Shown one piece after another: positions 55,096-64,000 of a stretch of DNA of 64,000 nucleotides (within the stretch, counting starts at the first letter, position 1; the number at the start of each line of letters is the position of its first letter). A program made the position numbers and the translations under genes. The notes beneath the pieces were generated by a model that ran no database searches, was not told where the DNA came from, and saw nothing but the letters and a program-made list of their open reading frames with translations. The DNA comes from Massilia norwichensis (GTDB lineage: Bacteria; Pseudomonadota; Gammaproteobacteria; Burkholderiales; Burkholderiaceae_D), in contig NZ_JANUGX010000019.1 of the NCBI RefSeq assembly GCF_024753245.1, positions 1 through 64,000 on the forward strand, read 5' to 3'.

Positions 55096-56855
55096 GCCGT
55101 ACTGTCCGCCAGCTTCTCGAAGCCTGCGCGAATAACCCGGGCAATAAGCGGCCGTCGCGCGGCCAGGAACTCGTCGTAGGCCATGCTCCACCAACCCTCA
55201 GGCAACGCGTGCCACTCACACATCCGAGCCAATTCATCGGTCGAAAAGCGCGCCGCATATTGGGGCCAATAGCTAGCTGGTGGTCCATCGGAGATAGCGA
55301 TGTTGTCATCCCACTCTAGCAGCGCGAAGTTCGCTATCTGATTAATGTCGCGAATGCTGTCGATGCCCTGCTTCTTCAAGTAATGTTTAGGGAACAGGTG
55401 GTGACGCTCCAATGCCTTCTTCTGTCCATGCGCCGGCGGGTCTAACAGGTCAGCCACCGGGCTTTTCGAAAACAATGCACGCGCGCCCAACAGCGTTTGT
55501 GCCGCGTAAAAACCGAACAGCGCCGGACTGCGTCCCGCAGAGGTCGCAAGGTCCATAGGGAGCGTCTTGGTCCAGTAGTCGTCAGTGAGCGTAGCGATTT
55601 CCACTGCAGCTAAGCGTGTCAGGAACTGGTCGCCGGACTTGAGTTCGCGAAGCGCGGCTAAGTCCTGCTCCATCCGCGACTCCGGCGATGCAGTGAAACG
55701 ACCGGTCAGAAGCGACATGTATAGCCAGCGCGCAATAGCATTCTTGAGTTGAAATCCCTCCACGCCATATTCTGTTCGTCCAAGTAAGTAAAGTTGGTAG
55801 GCAAACACTAACGCATTGACCGAACTAATGGTTTTCTCGCTACGGTAGCCCGCTGCTCGCACAATGTTGAGGAAGTCAGCCCAATAGGTGAGATTCAACA
55901 CACGGGCCTGGGCACCCCGCAGCTTACTGAACTGACTGTCGCGTAGACCAGGACTAGCCTCGCCGGTCGCTAAATCTTTGCCACGTAGTAGTGAATACAC
56001 ATTTTCGAGCCGGGCACGCCGAAACGCCACTCCGACGTCTACACGCAGCAGATGGTCGGGGTCTGGTTGAAAGATTTGATTGAACGGGCTGGGCTGCCCC
56101 GCAGGAGCGGGCTGGCGCGCGGCGCGACAGAACTGCTCCAGCTCCGAACGACCATCGTCCCAAAAGACAGACATCAGGGTCAGGATAAAGTCCGACTGAT
56201 TTAGCTTCTTGCCCTCGCTGTTGATGCGAACGAAAACATCCGCTACCTGCTCCTCGGTGCATTGTTGCGAGAGCTCCAGCGCAATAAAGGGGAAGTTCGT
56301 TAGGCCAGCCAAACGCCCAATCGCATCGGCAATCTTCTCTTCCTCGACATCGGAAACCTCGCGTGCTGCCGATAAACGCTTTAGATATTCGGCGATAGTT
56401 TTATGCGTAGGGCGGTTGAACACTTCGGAAATATCGACGATATACTCGGGGTCCCGCTCAGTGGTTGCATCAGGTACGGCGAAGGTGCCGCTCTGTGGTC
56501 GGAAAGCAATACGGATATGCTCACGCTCAAAGCTCTCTCGCAGTACAGCTTCACGCCTGATAACAGCATACAAAGACGTTAGACGCTGCTGTCCATCTAC
56601 GATAAGTAGCGAAGGCGTTTTTTGCTTGTTCGAATCGCCGATGACTTTGGTATCGGCGCCCTCCGCTCCAGTTTGCCAGAACAGGAAATAGCCGACCGGG
56701 TAGCCGCGGTACATCGAGTCAAACAGGTCTCGTACTTTAGCATTTGCCCAAACAAAAGGACGTTGGATGTCAGGTAATCCAATGCGACCGAGGCCGATGT
56801 CATTAATGAGGCCGCCGAGGCTGTAGTGAACTTCTTTAAATAGAGTATCGGTCAT
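55092..56855 (-). CDS. DUF262/DUF1524-type nuclease (GmrSD-like)
   Basis: Start at ATG 56855 (the reading frame extends to 56894); GGGA lies just upstream. The 587-residue protein combines an N-terminal DUF262 domain with DIQRPFVW (29-36) and DGQQR (87-91), the ParB/Srx-like nucleotide-binding signature, and a C-terminal HNH-type DUF1524 region with ERHHLFPK (HH at 485-486) and INQIANFALLEWDDN. This full-length layout resembles GmrSD type IV restriction enzymes, which cut modified DNA. It lies 99 nt after the ATPase gene and is coupled to the HNH gene. Confidence 0.85.
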   Translation of the reverse strand: MTDTLFKEVHYSLGGLINDIGLGRIGLPDIQRPFVWANAKVRDLFDSMYRGYPVGYFLFWQTGAEGADTKVIGDSNKQKTPSLLIVDGQQRLTSLYAVIRREAVLRESFEREHIRIAFRPQSGTFAVPDATTERDPEYIVDISEVFNRPTHKTIAEYLKRLSAAREVSDVEEEKIADAIGRLAGLTNFPFIALELSQQCTEEQVADVFVRINSEGKKLNQSDFILTLMSVFWDDGRSELEQFCRAARQPAPAGQPSPFNQIFQPDPDHLLRVDVGVAFRRARLENVYSLLRGKDLATGEASPGLRDSQFSKLRGAQARVLNLTYWADFLNIVRAAGYRSEKTISSVNALVFAYQLYLLGRTEYGVEGFQLKNAIARWLYMSLLTGRFTASPESRMEQDLAALRELKSGDQFLTRLAAVEIATLTDDYWTKTLPMDLATSAGRSPALFGFYAAQTLLGARALFSKSPVADLLDPPAHGQKKALERHHLFPKHYLKKQGIDSIRDINQIANFALLEWDDNIAISDGPPASYWPQYAARFSTDELARMCEWHALPEGWWSMAYDEFLAARRPLIARVIRAGFEKLADSTA

Positions 56856-56954
56856 AATCCCAAAAAATTTTATTTTTAATATCGGATTTAGCACTGCTCA
56901 CAGTCATGGACATCGTCCTGCATAGTGCCGCTACATATGTCATTTTACTTTTTG

Positions 56955-58940
56955 TCATTCGAATCCCGGCAATACGGGCATAAGCTCTCGCTTAAACAAG
57001 AGCTTTTCATCACAGCCTGGCTCTAATTCTAGGACGATATCCGGTTCCCCACGGAGCTCTTCCGGCGGGGGCGAAGTAGTGGTCACGATGAATTGAAATG
57101 GGATGGCGCCGTTCCGGCTGAGCTGCTCTGCGGCCTCCGACACCACCAGAAAGAACTCTCGGTACAGGCGCTCGCTCATATCAGCCTCTCGTGGGCAGTC
57201 ATGGACCAAGAAGCCGGGATGGCTGCTCGCTTCCGACGTGGCCGAGTCAAGCAAACAGGCGATGTCGCCCAGGAGCACTTCCAGTACCTGATACGCTTCA
57301 CCACCACGCGAAACCTCAAACGGCCGAAGCTCATGGTCCGGCACAAATCGAGCATGCCCGGCAGCCCCGAGCAACCGCGTTGAAACACAGGAGGTCAAGG
57401 ATTTGATTGCATCGGCACGAGAGGACTGCTGTAACCGTCTAACGCCTACCGAAGTTCGTAAGCTACCTAAGTCTGACTCGAGCTCCTGCTGGCGTTTTCG
57501 TGCTTGTAACAAATCTGGGGAGTCGATGCCTTGGACTCTTCGAGAATGCAATAACTGAAGTTCTTCCCAAGACCTCTTCAGAAGAGTGCGGGAATTTTCG
57601 CTCGTTGCGACTCGAACGTACAGCCTTCGCAACTCAGCCTTCTTGCCCGAAATCCGTTGAGATTGCGCGGATATTGCCGTTGTAGCGTTCTGGAATTCAA
57701 GTTCCAGTTGAGCCAGCTGCTGCGCAAGTTCCGAAGCGCTTGCCCGCACTTCTTTACCGTCGCGATGCCAGGTCATGCTGACCGCATCCTTTCGGTCTTG
57801 AATATGCCGACACATCGAGAACTCGACGTCACCGTGGTCACACCGGCCGCCGGCAAGTCCCTCTAGTCGGTCACGCAACGTGGTCAATCGCTCAAAGTCG
57901 GCACGGTTCGCGTTAAAGAGCGCCTTGGCGATACCCACCTCAAGCTCGGCCCGCCGCAAAACATTATTCAAACTGGCAAGACGAATTTGTTCCTGTGCGA
58001 GTTGCTCTTCGACCTGCTCGACCTCATGCTCTAAACGGTTTTCCTCTCTCTCCGCAGCTGCCAATGTGGCCTGCAAACGAGATTCGACTGATTGGCCAAC
58101 GGTCGTCACGTGCAGCGGCTCGCCGTCATCGGCCCCAAGCCGGAAGCGCAACTGACGCTCGGCATGAGCGAGCAAAAACACCGGCGCACGCTCCAATTCA
58201 GGAATCCGTTCCTTACCTTGGTCGAACTCAACTTGTTTCGACTCAATTTCGCGAAGAAGCTTGTCCAGCCCGGTGTCGATGAGTCCTAATATGGAAGCGA
58301 CGAACAGTGGTGGGTCGCGCCTCGGCCTCGGAAATCCAAGTCCTTCGCCGTCGCGCCAATGATAAAACCCGTCAAAACGAGTCCTCTGGTCTCTAATACA
58401 CCAGGCCAGCAAATGGCGCCACTTGAGTGGCTGATTTGTGCCTGGTAGCGATTGCGCGGCAAGACGACCTATCGAAAATCGCTCCAGTGCCTTGAGGTAT
58501 CCCGAGAAATCATTCGAAGTCCCCCCTTGAAGAAGCAACTGTAGCTCCTCGCACTGCGCAGCTAGCGAGTGACTGTAAGCGCTATAAGGTCGAAAGACCA
58601 GCCACGTCGCATCTTCAAGGTGGACCTTCGCTGCTACGCCTCCTTTGGGGAAACCTCCTACCGCCTTCTCGCGCAACGTTGCGATGGCAGGCGCATCATC
58701 CCCCAGCACATATCGCATCAGTAGACAGAGCGAGGTCTTCCCGACTCCGTGGCCTGCGCTGGTCAGGCCAGGGGACTCACTTGTGGCTGATTCCTTGGCC
58801 CAGACAATGTTAAGCCCCTGGTGCAGTTCAATGGCACGTGTCAGCACCAGTGGCTCGCGGGACTCCACAAGCCAAACGGTTTCAACCCACAGTCGTGGAT
58901 GCGTCCGAACGGGTTTGTGCTCCTTGAGCCAGTGTGTCAT
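56955..58940 (-). CDS. SMC/RecN-like coiled-coil ATPase
   Basis: A 661-residue P-loop ATPase. Walker A is GHGVGKTS at residues 63-70. Two long coiled-coil blocks (~225-340 and ~395-505) surround a C-x-H-like turn (GGRCDHGDVEFSMCRH). A Walker B-like segment, FLVHDCPREADM, lies near residue 580, and ITTTSPPPEEL resembles the following switch region. It starts 8 nt after the methyltransferase stop with GGGG upstream, so it is cotranscribed with it. It could sense or process DNA ends. I do not recognise a named subfamily. Confidence 0.8.
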   Translation of the reverse strand: MTHWLKEHKPVRTHPRLWVETVWLVESREPLVLTRAIELHQGLNIVWAKESATSESPGLTSAGHGVGKTSLCLLMRYVLGDDAPAIATLREKAVGGFPKGGVAAKVHLEDATWLVFRPYSAYSHSLAAQCEELQLLLQGGTSNDFSGYLKALERFSIGRLAAQSLPGTNQPLKWRHLLAWCIRDQRTRFDGFYHWRDGEGLGFPRPRRDPPLFVASILGLIDTGLDKLLREIESKQVEFDQGKERIPELERAPVFLLAHAERQLRFRLGADDGEPLHVTTVGQSVESRLQATLAAAEREENRLEHEVEQVEEQLAQEQIRLASLNNVLRRAELEVGIAKALFNANRADFERLTTLRDRLEGLAGGRCDHGDVEFSMCRHIQDRKDAVSMTWHRDGKEVRASASELAQQLAQLELEFQNATTAISAQSQRISGKKAELRRLYVRVATSENSRTLLKRSWEELQLLHSRRVQGIDSPDLLQARKRQQELESDLGSLRTSVGVRRLQQSSRADAIKSLTSCVSTRLLGAAGHARFVPDHELRPFEVSRGGEAYQVLEVLLGDIACLLDSATSEASSHPGFLVHDCPREADMSERLYREFFLVVSEAAEQLSRNGAIPFQFIVTTTSPPPEELRGEPDIVLELEPGCDEKLLFKRELMPVLPGFE

Positions 58941-58948
58941 CGTGTCCC

Positions 58949-61900
58949 CTAACGTGTCCCAGTAGCCCTCAGTGCTGCAGAACCACCATCAGTAGTTGCT
59001 TCGCGCCGCGACTCTGCGGCTAGTAACAATCGAGCGATGTCGGCGTGTTCTTCTAGCTGACTTATGTCACGTGGAAGTGCTCCCCCGCCGCGCTTAAATG
59101 ATGACTCCGTTCCCTCGGTCTGGCGCACAAGGACTGAGATGGCCTCAAGGCGCTGAACAATGGGGCGAACACGGTCCAGCAGCGGCACCACATCCGCAGG
59201 ACCTTGCTTACTCATCAGGGTCGCAAGCAGTTGCCCATCCGCCGGTTCCAGATGCTCCTTCGCAGAAGCCGAACGGGCAATAAGGGATTGGAGTTTCGAT
59301 ACAGAACATCCGCCAGGACAATGTTCCAGGAGTGCGACGATGAGTCCTGCGAACTTGGCCTCCTCCGCGTTTCGAATCAAGCCGTATTCGGAATACTGCA
59401 TAGGCACGGCCGAAGTGCCTGGGGCTTCTCGCGACGGCATTGCGCTTTGATGGTCCCATGCCTCCATCACCAAGCGGCGTGTACGGTATTCGCCGAAACT
59501 ACGCTGCTCGCCTTCTTTGAGCACGCGGAAGGTCTCGCTCGGGTAGCCGGAGCCCATCACGTCGACGGGGTCAAGAATGTATCGTAGCTCCTCGCGGGTG
59601 AGGTCATATAAACGAGCATAGTACGCATCAAGCTCGGCGCGTAGCTTGGCGCGGCGGTCGGGGTTCCAGGAGAAGGGTTGGCCACGTTCGTGGACGGGGC
59701 GCGGGTCATAGGCGGCGAGGTCTTCGGCCCAGTATTTGAGGTCATGCGCAGTATAGGTGAGCTCAAGGACGCGCGGGACAATAAAGTCCAGGGCAGCTGG
59801 CGTATAACGGTCAGGAGGAAGGACCGGAAGTTGCTTGTAAATGAAGTAGTTTAGGTGCGTACCACCGACCTTGTGACGCGCAACGAAATCGAACGTCAAA
59901 GAGCACAGGTTTCCGAGCAGAGCCGCAAGCGTACCAGGCGCGCTACCTGAGCCAAAAAACATCAACGGCATATTGTTGCCGACACCTGCGCGCGGCGCTA
60001 CCGAGGCAATTACCGTCCGCTCGTTGGTCGCATTTGTGATGTCCCGCCATCCCATCAGCCAACGAGGACTGCGGCGGTCCATCCACTCTCCCAACAATTC
60101 ACGCAGCGCGTTTGGTAATGCCTTCGCGCGCAATGCCTCAGCGAGCATAGTCAATTCGTCATCGGCCAATCGTACGTCGGTATTCTGTTCGGCCCATTTA
60201 GGGAACTGAACCAGGGCTTTCTTCGTCGTCATGCCTTCGTCGCGCAGCATGTCGCTCAGGCGGAGAAAGTTCGCCTTAAGCTGCAGCTCAGTGGACGCAA
60301 TGTGCGGCAACGACTGAGCAGGCGCCCAACCACCCGCTATTGGCGGTGTACCGGCAGTGCGGTGAAACAACTCACCAGCCACCCATTGGGCCAGCGCATG
60401 CAGCAGCTCGTCCACTGCAGAATCTTCAAGCTCATGCGCCGCTGCACCATGTGAAGCATGTAGCGCCAGCCAAGCGCGCGCCACACGAGCAGGGACTCGA
60501 GCGATGCAGGCCAGTACCTCCCGCTCGTCTACCCAGTAGCGGGGGCGCACGGTAAAGCCGGGGTTCTGCTTTTGTGCATCGGTGACGTCGGCGGTCTCTA
60601 CCTCGCCGGTCGCACTGCTGGTAGCATCAATGTAGGTCGCCCACCGATGGTCGAACTGGTGAATCATCTTTGCTTCGTATAGCGGCAAAAGCAGGGACTG
60701 ATTTGATACGGTCGACGTGTCGTAGAACAGGCCACTATCGCTGGTCATATTGAACAACCCTTGGGAGAACGTAATACCCCACGGGTTGACTTCAGGCCGG
60801 AGCACGTTGCCTTCAGTATCGACCACGGCCTCCTCGATAAGCACCGGTGCCGTCCGGTACAGCTTCTTAGTCAACTCGGCATCACGCTCGCTTCTGAAAA
60901 CAGGACAGGTCCGCGTGTTTGGGTTGATAAGGGAGAAGTCCTCGCGCGTTAATGAAAATCTCCGGCGCGGGTCTTGAAGGTGCTCGACCCGTAATGCGTA
61001 GTGAAGTAACTGAGTAGGAGTTGTAGCAGCACCTAGTGTGACGAGTACAAAAGGCGTGTCTGGATGTACTGCAGGAAAAATTCGCTCTGCATTGTCGAAT
61101 CCGAACAAAGAGACAAGTCGCTGGCGCTCTACTATCGCCGCAAAAAAGCGCTTATTGCTGTCATCGGTCGCAATTCCTGCCTTGACGATGAATCCGGAAC
61201 GACCATTCGGATGCGTTGCTTGCAGAAATGTCTCTGAAAACAGAGGGTACGTATCCAGCTTCCCATGTGCGCTCAATGGAAAGCGATTGCCCGCTCTGAA
61301 AAAGAGATTGGCCGCATCGTTCTGACGCCGAGCATCCTGTAGTTGAGCCCAAAGCCAAGGAGAGTCGACCTCTAATGCTGCGATTGCTGCCTTCCGCTTA
61401 GCGCCCGCCATTAAAGCAATGCTTGGCGCTCGCGATGCGAAGAATTCTTCCTCACTAAGCTGGAGCTGCTCCCATGGTGGGTTACCCAGCATTACCGAGA
61501 ATCCGCCCTGCGCCGCGACCTGAGGGAAAGCCAACCACCAGTGGAAAACGCCATGCTGGCGACACAGCGCCTGGGCAGCATCTTCCACATCAGCCCTCAC
61601 CGGTTGCCCACTAAGTACACCCCACAGATAACCCGACAGTGGCACGACGTCGCTGGCATCGGCCAGCTTCGGCGCTAGGAAGGCGGCCACATAGGTGTCA
61701 GCCAGACGGGCGAAGGTACTGCGATGTGCAGCGGAATCGGCCTCTTGCCAAGCTTGGCGCTTGGCGGCCAAATGTTCGGGAGTGTCGTCGTCCAGCGTCT
61801 CGACCGACGCTGCTTGGGCAGCTAGTCCGGGTTGGGTAAGCAGGTCACCGCTGGCAATAGCACGCCAGCTCTTCAAATCGGCCTTGTTCTGCTTCTTCAG

Positions 61901-63871
61901 CGCGCTCACGATGGCTTTGTCGTCCCCGGATAGCGCGGTGTAAGCATCGTCAGGGATGCCTTGTTCAAGCACCTTGGGGTCCAACACTCCCAGCAGCGCG
62001 TCACCGACACGCAGATGATGGTCGATGAAGCTCAGGGGTCGGTCAGGGGAATATGCCTCCAGCCACAGAGCGGTTTTTGCGAGCTGGATGGCCATAGAAT
62101 TCTTATCCACGCCGTAAATGCAATGGCTAACTACATCGCGCAAAGCGTGACGATAGTCAACTGGTGTCGGAACGCCCCCTTCGCGTTCCGCCGCAGCGCG
62201 GTGCAGGGATACCTCATCAGCAAGACGGCGCGCGGCAGCAAGCAGGAAGTGACCGCTACCGCAGGCAGGGTCGCAGATAGTCAGTGCAAGTAGCGCGTCC
62301 ACTGGGCGTTGAGGATTGGTCCTGATGGTCTGGAAGATGACAGGTTCCAACGCGCTCTTTATGAGTTCCTGCACTAGACTATCGGGGGTGTAGTAGCTAC
62401 CAGTAAGTTTACGGGTATTACCTTTGGTGGAAGCATTAGTCGCATCGTCTCCGACAAAGGCGAGGCATGCAATGCTGGGCTGAGTAAGGTTTTGAAGGTC
62501 AGGTACGAGTTCAAGAAGGCTTTCATACACGCTTCCAAGCTCCTCCGGACCCATGTCGCGGTAATTAACGCGAGAAAGGCTTCCGTCCACTCGGAACCAG
62601 CCCAATTGGAACACTGCGGTCAATAAGTGGCGGTTCTCGAGCTCGGCAGCATCCAAGTGCGAGCATTGGTCGGCATCGAACAGTCCTCCAAGAGCTGGCA
62701 GGCCTAGCGCGGCCTCACCAAGAGACAGTGCGCGGAAGGTAATGGTCAATGCCTGCCAGAGGTCGTTATGGCGGTCATGCAAGCTGCGACGCACGGCGCG
62801 CTCGCGCAGCCAAGTAAGCGAATACCCTGCGAGGTAACGAGCTTTTGCTTTGTCAGCGGCATCGGGTGCGAAAATTAAACGCTCACCACTGCCGCGGTCT
62901 CGGCGGTCTTCAACGGTTGCCAAGAAGATGAGGCGATAGACTAAACGCAGCAGTTCTTCAAAGAATGCTTGGCGGTCGTAGCCACTATCGGCACTTTGCA
63001 GCGCGGAGCGTAATGCATCGTTAGCGGGATGAGAGAGAAAACCGGTGCCCAGTGCACGCAATGCGTTAGCCACTTGGTCTCGCAGTTTACCGCGTACGGT
63101 CACACCGGCCTGTAGGCCCGCATTACGCCATCGCTCCCAAGGACAATCGGTGGACGGCTCTTCAAGCTGGCCGAAGCGACTGGCATGGGCAAGTAGCCAG
63201 AACGCACTGAAGTCGGCCAGAAGCTCTTCAGTGAAGATGGCTTCGAGGTCAACTTCGATGTAGGCCGGACGTGTCAGGCTTGGATTGTCGCGTAGAATGC
63301 GCAGCGACAGGCCATTGCTGACTAAGGCCCAAAGCGAGGCGTCGCTGGCGTTGAGTGCTTCTTGTGCGAGCATGAAGGGGCTACGGCGCCGAATCTTGCC
63401 GGTGTCCGGATTGAATTCACCGAAACGTTCGCCAGCAATATCCAACGGCTGGTCAAAGCCGGCGAGCACTAGCGGCACACGTCCACCACCTCCGGCGTGC
63501 CCAACGTTGTATTGGTGGCCTGCCTGTTCAATAGTTGGGCAACGCGCAGCGTCATGAAAATGAAGCACATCGCGGAGCAACGGTAGCAACCACTCACGCA
63601 CAGTAACGTCGTGTGACTGTACATCCTGGCGCAGACGCAGGGCTTGAAAGTCCTGCCAAAGGTTAAGCGCAATCTTAAAGTCGCGGGCAATTTCGTCGCG
63701 CAGCTTCAGGCCTTTGGCAATGCGGTAGTGGCTTTCCGTCTGCTCAGTCGCCTTGGGGTCTATGAGCAAGGTCAGCCGGGTAAGCTCATCGGCCGGAATA
63801 AGGCTACCTTCAATCCGAATGGCACGGTAGGCAAACTGGTGAGCTCTACGTGTGGAGTTACTGCGATTCAT
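58949..63871 (-). CDS. Very large Eco57I/PglX-type N6-adenine DNA methyltransferase
   Basis: A 1640-residue protein. The gamma-class N6A order is visible: motif X-like GSYYTP (~491), motif I CDPACGSGHF (~532-541) and motif IV GNPPW (~796), separated by an unusually long ~255-residue insertion. The N-terminal ~480 residues include WALVSNGLSLRIL and AYIEVDLEAIF, patterns seen in type IIG-like proteins. The C-terminal ~300 residues (VLELTYTAHDLKYWAEDL, GSGYPSETFRVLKEGEQRSFGEYRTRR) probably recognise the target. Starts 4 nt after an upstream gene's stop. PglX and DrmMI are alternatives; I cannot tell without its partner genes. Confidence 0.85.
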   Translation of the reverse strand: MNRSNSTRRAHQFAYRAIRIEGSLIPADELTRLTLLIDPKATEQTESHYRIAKGLKLRDEIARDFKIALNLWQDFQALRLRQDVQSHDVTVREWLLPLLRDVLHFHDAARCPTIEQAGHQYNVGHAGGGGRVPLVLAGFDQPLDIAGERFGEFNPDTGKIRRRSPFMLAQEALNASDASLWALVSNGLSLRILRDNPSLTRPAYIEVDLEAIFTEELLADFSAFWLLAHASRFGQLEEPSTDCPWERWRNAGLQAGVTVRGKLRDQVANALRALGTGFLSHPANDALRSALQSADSGYDRQAFFEELLRLVYRLIFLATVEDRRDRGSGERLIFAPDAADKAKARYLAGYSLTWLRERAVRRSLHDRHNDLWQALTITFRALSLGEAALGLPALGGLFDADQCSHLDAAELENRHLLTAVFQLGWFRVDGSLSRVNYRDMGPEELGSVYESLLELVPDLQNLTQPSIACLAFVGDDATNASTKGNTRKLTGSYYTPDSLVQELIKSALEPVIFQTIRTNPQRPVDALLALTICDPACGSGHFLLAAARRLADEVSLHRAAAEREGGVPTPVDYRHALRDVVSHCIYGVDKNSMAIQLAKTALWLEAYSPDRPLSFIDHHLRVGDALLGVLDPKVLEQGIPDDAYTALSGDDKAIVSALKKQNKADLKSWRAIASGDLLTQPGLAAQAASVETLDDDTPEHLAAKRQAWQEADSAAHRSTFARLADTYVAAFLAPKLADASDVVPLSGYLWGVLSGQPVRADVEDAAQALCRQHGVFHWWLAFPQVAAQGGFSVMLGNPPWEQLQLSEEEFFASRAPSIALMAGAKRKAAIAALEVDSPWLWAQLQDARRQNDAANLFFRAGNRFPLSAHGKLDTYPLFSETFLQATHPNGRSGFIVKAGIATDDSNKRFFAAIVERQRLVSLFGFDNAERIFPAVHPDTPFVLVTLGAATTPTQLLHYALRVEHLQDPRRRFSLTREDFSLINPNTRTCPVFRSERDAELTKKLYRTAPVLIEEAVVDTEGNVLRPEVNPWGITFSQGLFNMTSDSGLFYDTSTVSNQSLLLPLYEAKMIHQFDHRWATYIDATSSATGEVETADVTDAQKQNPGFTVRPRYWVDEREVLACIARVPARVARAWLALHASHGAAAHELEDSAVDELLHALAQWVAGELFHRTAGTPPIAGGWAPAQSLPHIASTELQLKANFLRLSDMLRDEGMTTKKALVQFPKWAEQNTDVRLADDELTMLAEALRAKALPNALRELLGEWMDRRSPRWLMGWRDITNATNERTVIASVAPRAGVGNNMPLMFFGSGSAPGTLAALLGNLCSLTFDFVARHKVGGTHLNYFIYKQLPVLPPDRYTPAALDFIVPRVLELTYTAHDLKYWAEDLAAYDPRPVHERGQPFSWNPDRRAKLRAELDAYYARLYDLTREELRYILDPVDVMGSGYPSETFRVLKEGEQRSFGEYRTRRLVMEAWDHQSAMPSREAPGTSAVPMQYSEYGLIRNAEEAKFAGLIVALLEHCPGGCSVSKLQSLIARSASAKEHLEPADGQLLATLMSKQGPADVVPLLDRVRPIVQRLEAISVLVRQTEGTESSFKRGGGALPRDISQLEEHADIARLLLAAESRREATTDGGSAALRATGTR

Positions 63872-63875
63872 GGCG

Positions 63876-64000
63876 TTAGGCTCCTACGGTCGCAGTTGCT
63901 GCATCGGGTAACAACACATAGACGCCCATCACGTCCATTGGTAGGCTGGCAGTAACTTGGTAGCTGCCACGACCTTCAGCTGCTTCACGCACGCGGCGGT
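63876..64000 (-). CDS. 3' end of an unidentified gene upstream of the methyltransferase
   Basis: The frame is open from the window edge to TAA 63876, giving the last 41 residues (RRVREAAEGRGSYQVTASLP...). It lies 4 nt before the methyltransferase ATG, so it belongs to the same operon. A short C-terminus ending in a DVMGVYVLLPD-like strand is compatible with a large helicase of the kind paired with such methyltransferases, but this is a guess from context. Its identity decides how the operon is classified. Confidence 0.65.
   Translation of the reverse strand, partial: RRVREAAEGRGSYQVTASLPMDVMGVYVLLPDAATATVGA

Larger units (their letters stand above)
44906..64000. mobile_element. Genomic island inserted in rtcB (left end and most of cargo; right end not in window)
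   Basis: The left boundary is seen directly as the break in the conserved rtcB reading frame near 44,905. To its right, base composition drops well below the flanking high-GC chromosome (most strongly in 44,910-52,600), a three-recombinase operon begins within 75 bp, and the cargo consists of orphan and defence-type genes. No tRNA, phage structural or conjugation gene is present in the visible part. The far end, and any direct repeat of the target, lie beyond 64,000. Confidence 0.85.

Noticed and set aside
44906..64000. Prophage or conjugative element
   Set aside because: No capsid, portal, terminase, relaxase or type IV secretion genes in the visible part; only recombinases and defence-like cargo.

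Overview
The window reads as the chromosome of a Gram-negative betaproteobacterium, most likely the Massilia/Telluria side of Oxalobacteraceae (inferred from gene content and high G+C; no 16S rRNA is present). Supporting signs are two Gram-negative porins of the betaproteobacterial type, a twelve-gene type II secretion operon including gspN, a DksA with a single cysteine, and the petABC - sspA - sspB order.

Positions 1-44,180 are ordinary core chromosome: metK; two lipid A-type acyltransferases and dapF; a Sel1-repeat protein and two porins; DUF484 and xerC; a COG0523 GTPase and dksA; a STAS protein and hslVU; a helix-turn-helix regulator; the T2SS operon gspG-H-I-J-K-L-M-N-D-E-F-C (minus strand); moeB, a C-terminal processing protease, an EnvC-like amidase activator and gpmA; a rhodanese, grxC and secB; an SH3 protein and gpsA; a cupin, DUF2461, a DegS/AlgW-like protease and mscL; the bc1 complex petABC; sspA and sspB; a tRNA-Thr(UGU); and rtcA.

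At about 44,905 the chromosome is broken inside rtcB. Only the last ~240 codons of the RNA ligase gene remain. From there to the right edge lies an AT-richer genomic island. Its left end carries a plus-strand operon of three large tyrosine-recombinase-like proteins plus one small protein (44,980-51,465), resembling the multi-recombinase integration modules reported as GInt islands or gamma-mobile-trio elements (a comparison from memory, not a search). The second recombinase gene has an apparent frameshift near its 5' end. A TTGACA/TGTCAA palindrome sits at the left end next to the rtcB junction.

The cargo, all on the minus strand, is two orphan genes (a DUF5677-like helical protein and a very acidic 155-aa protein) and a compact operon read leftward from the window edge: the 3' end of an unknown gene, a 1640-aa Eco57I/PglX-type N6-adenine methyltransferase, a coiled-coil SMC-like ATPase, a GmrSD-like DUF262 nuclease, an HNH_2 nuclease and a TIGR02391 protein with an R-x4-H (HEPN-like) motif. 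The last three are coupled by short overlaps. This looks like a composite anti-phage defence locus whose architecture I do not recognise as a named system. The right end of the island and the 5' part of rtcB should lie beyond 64,000.
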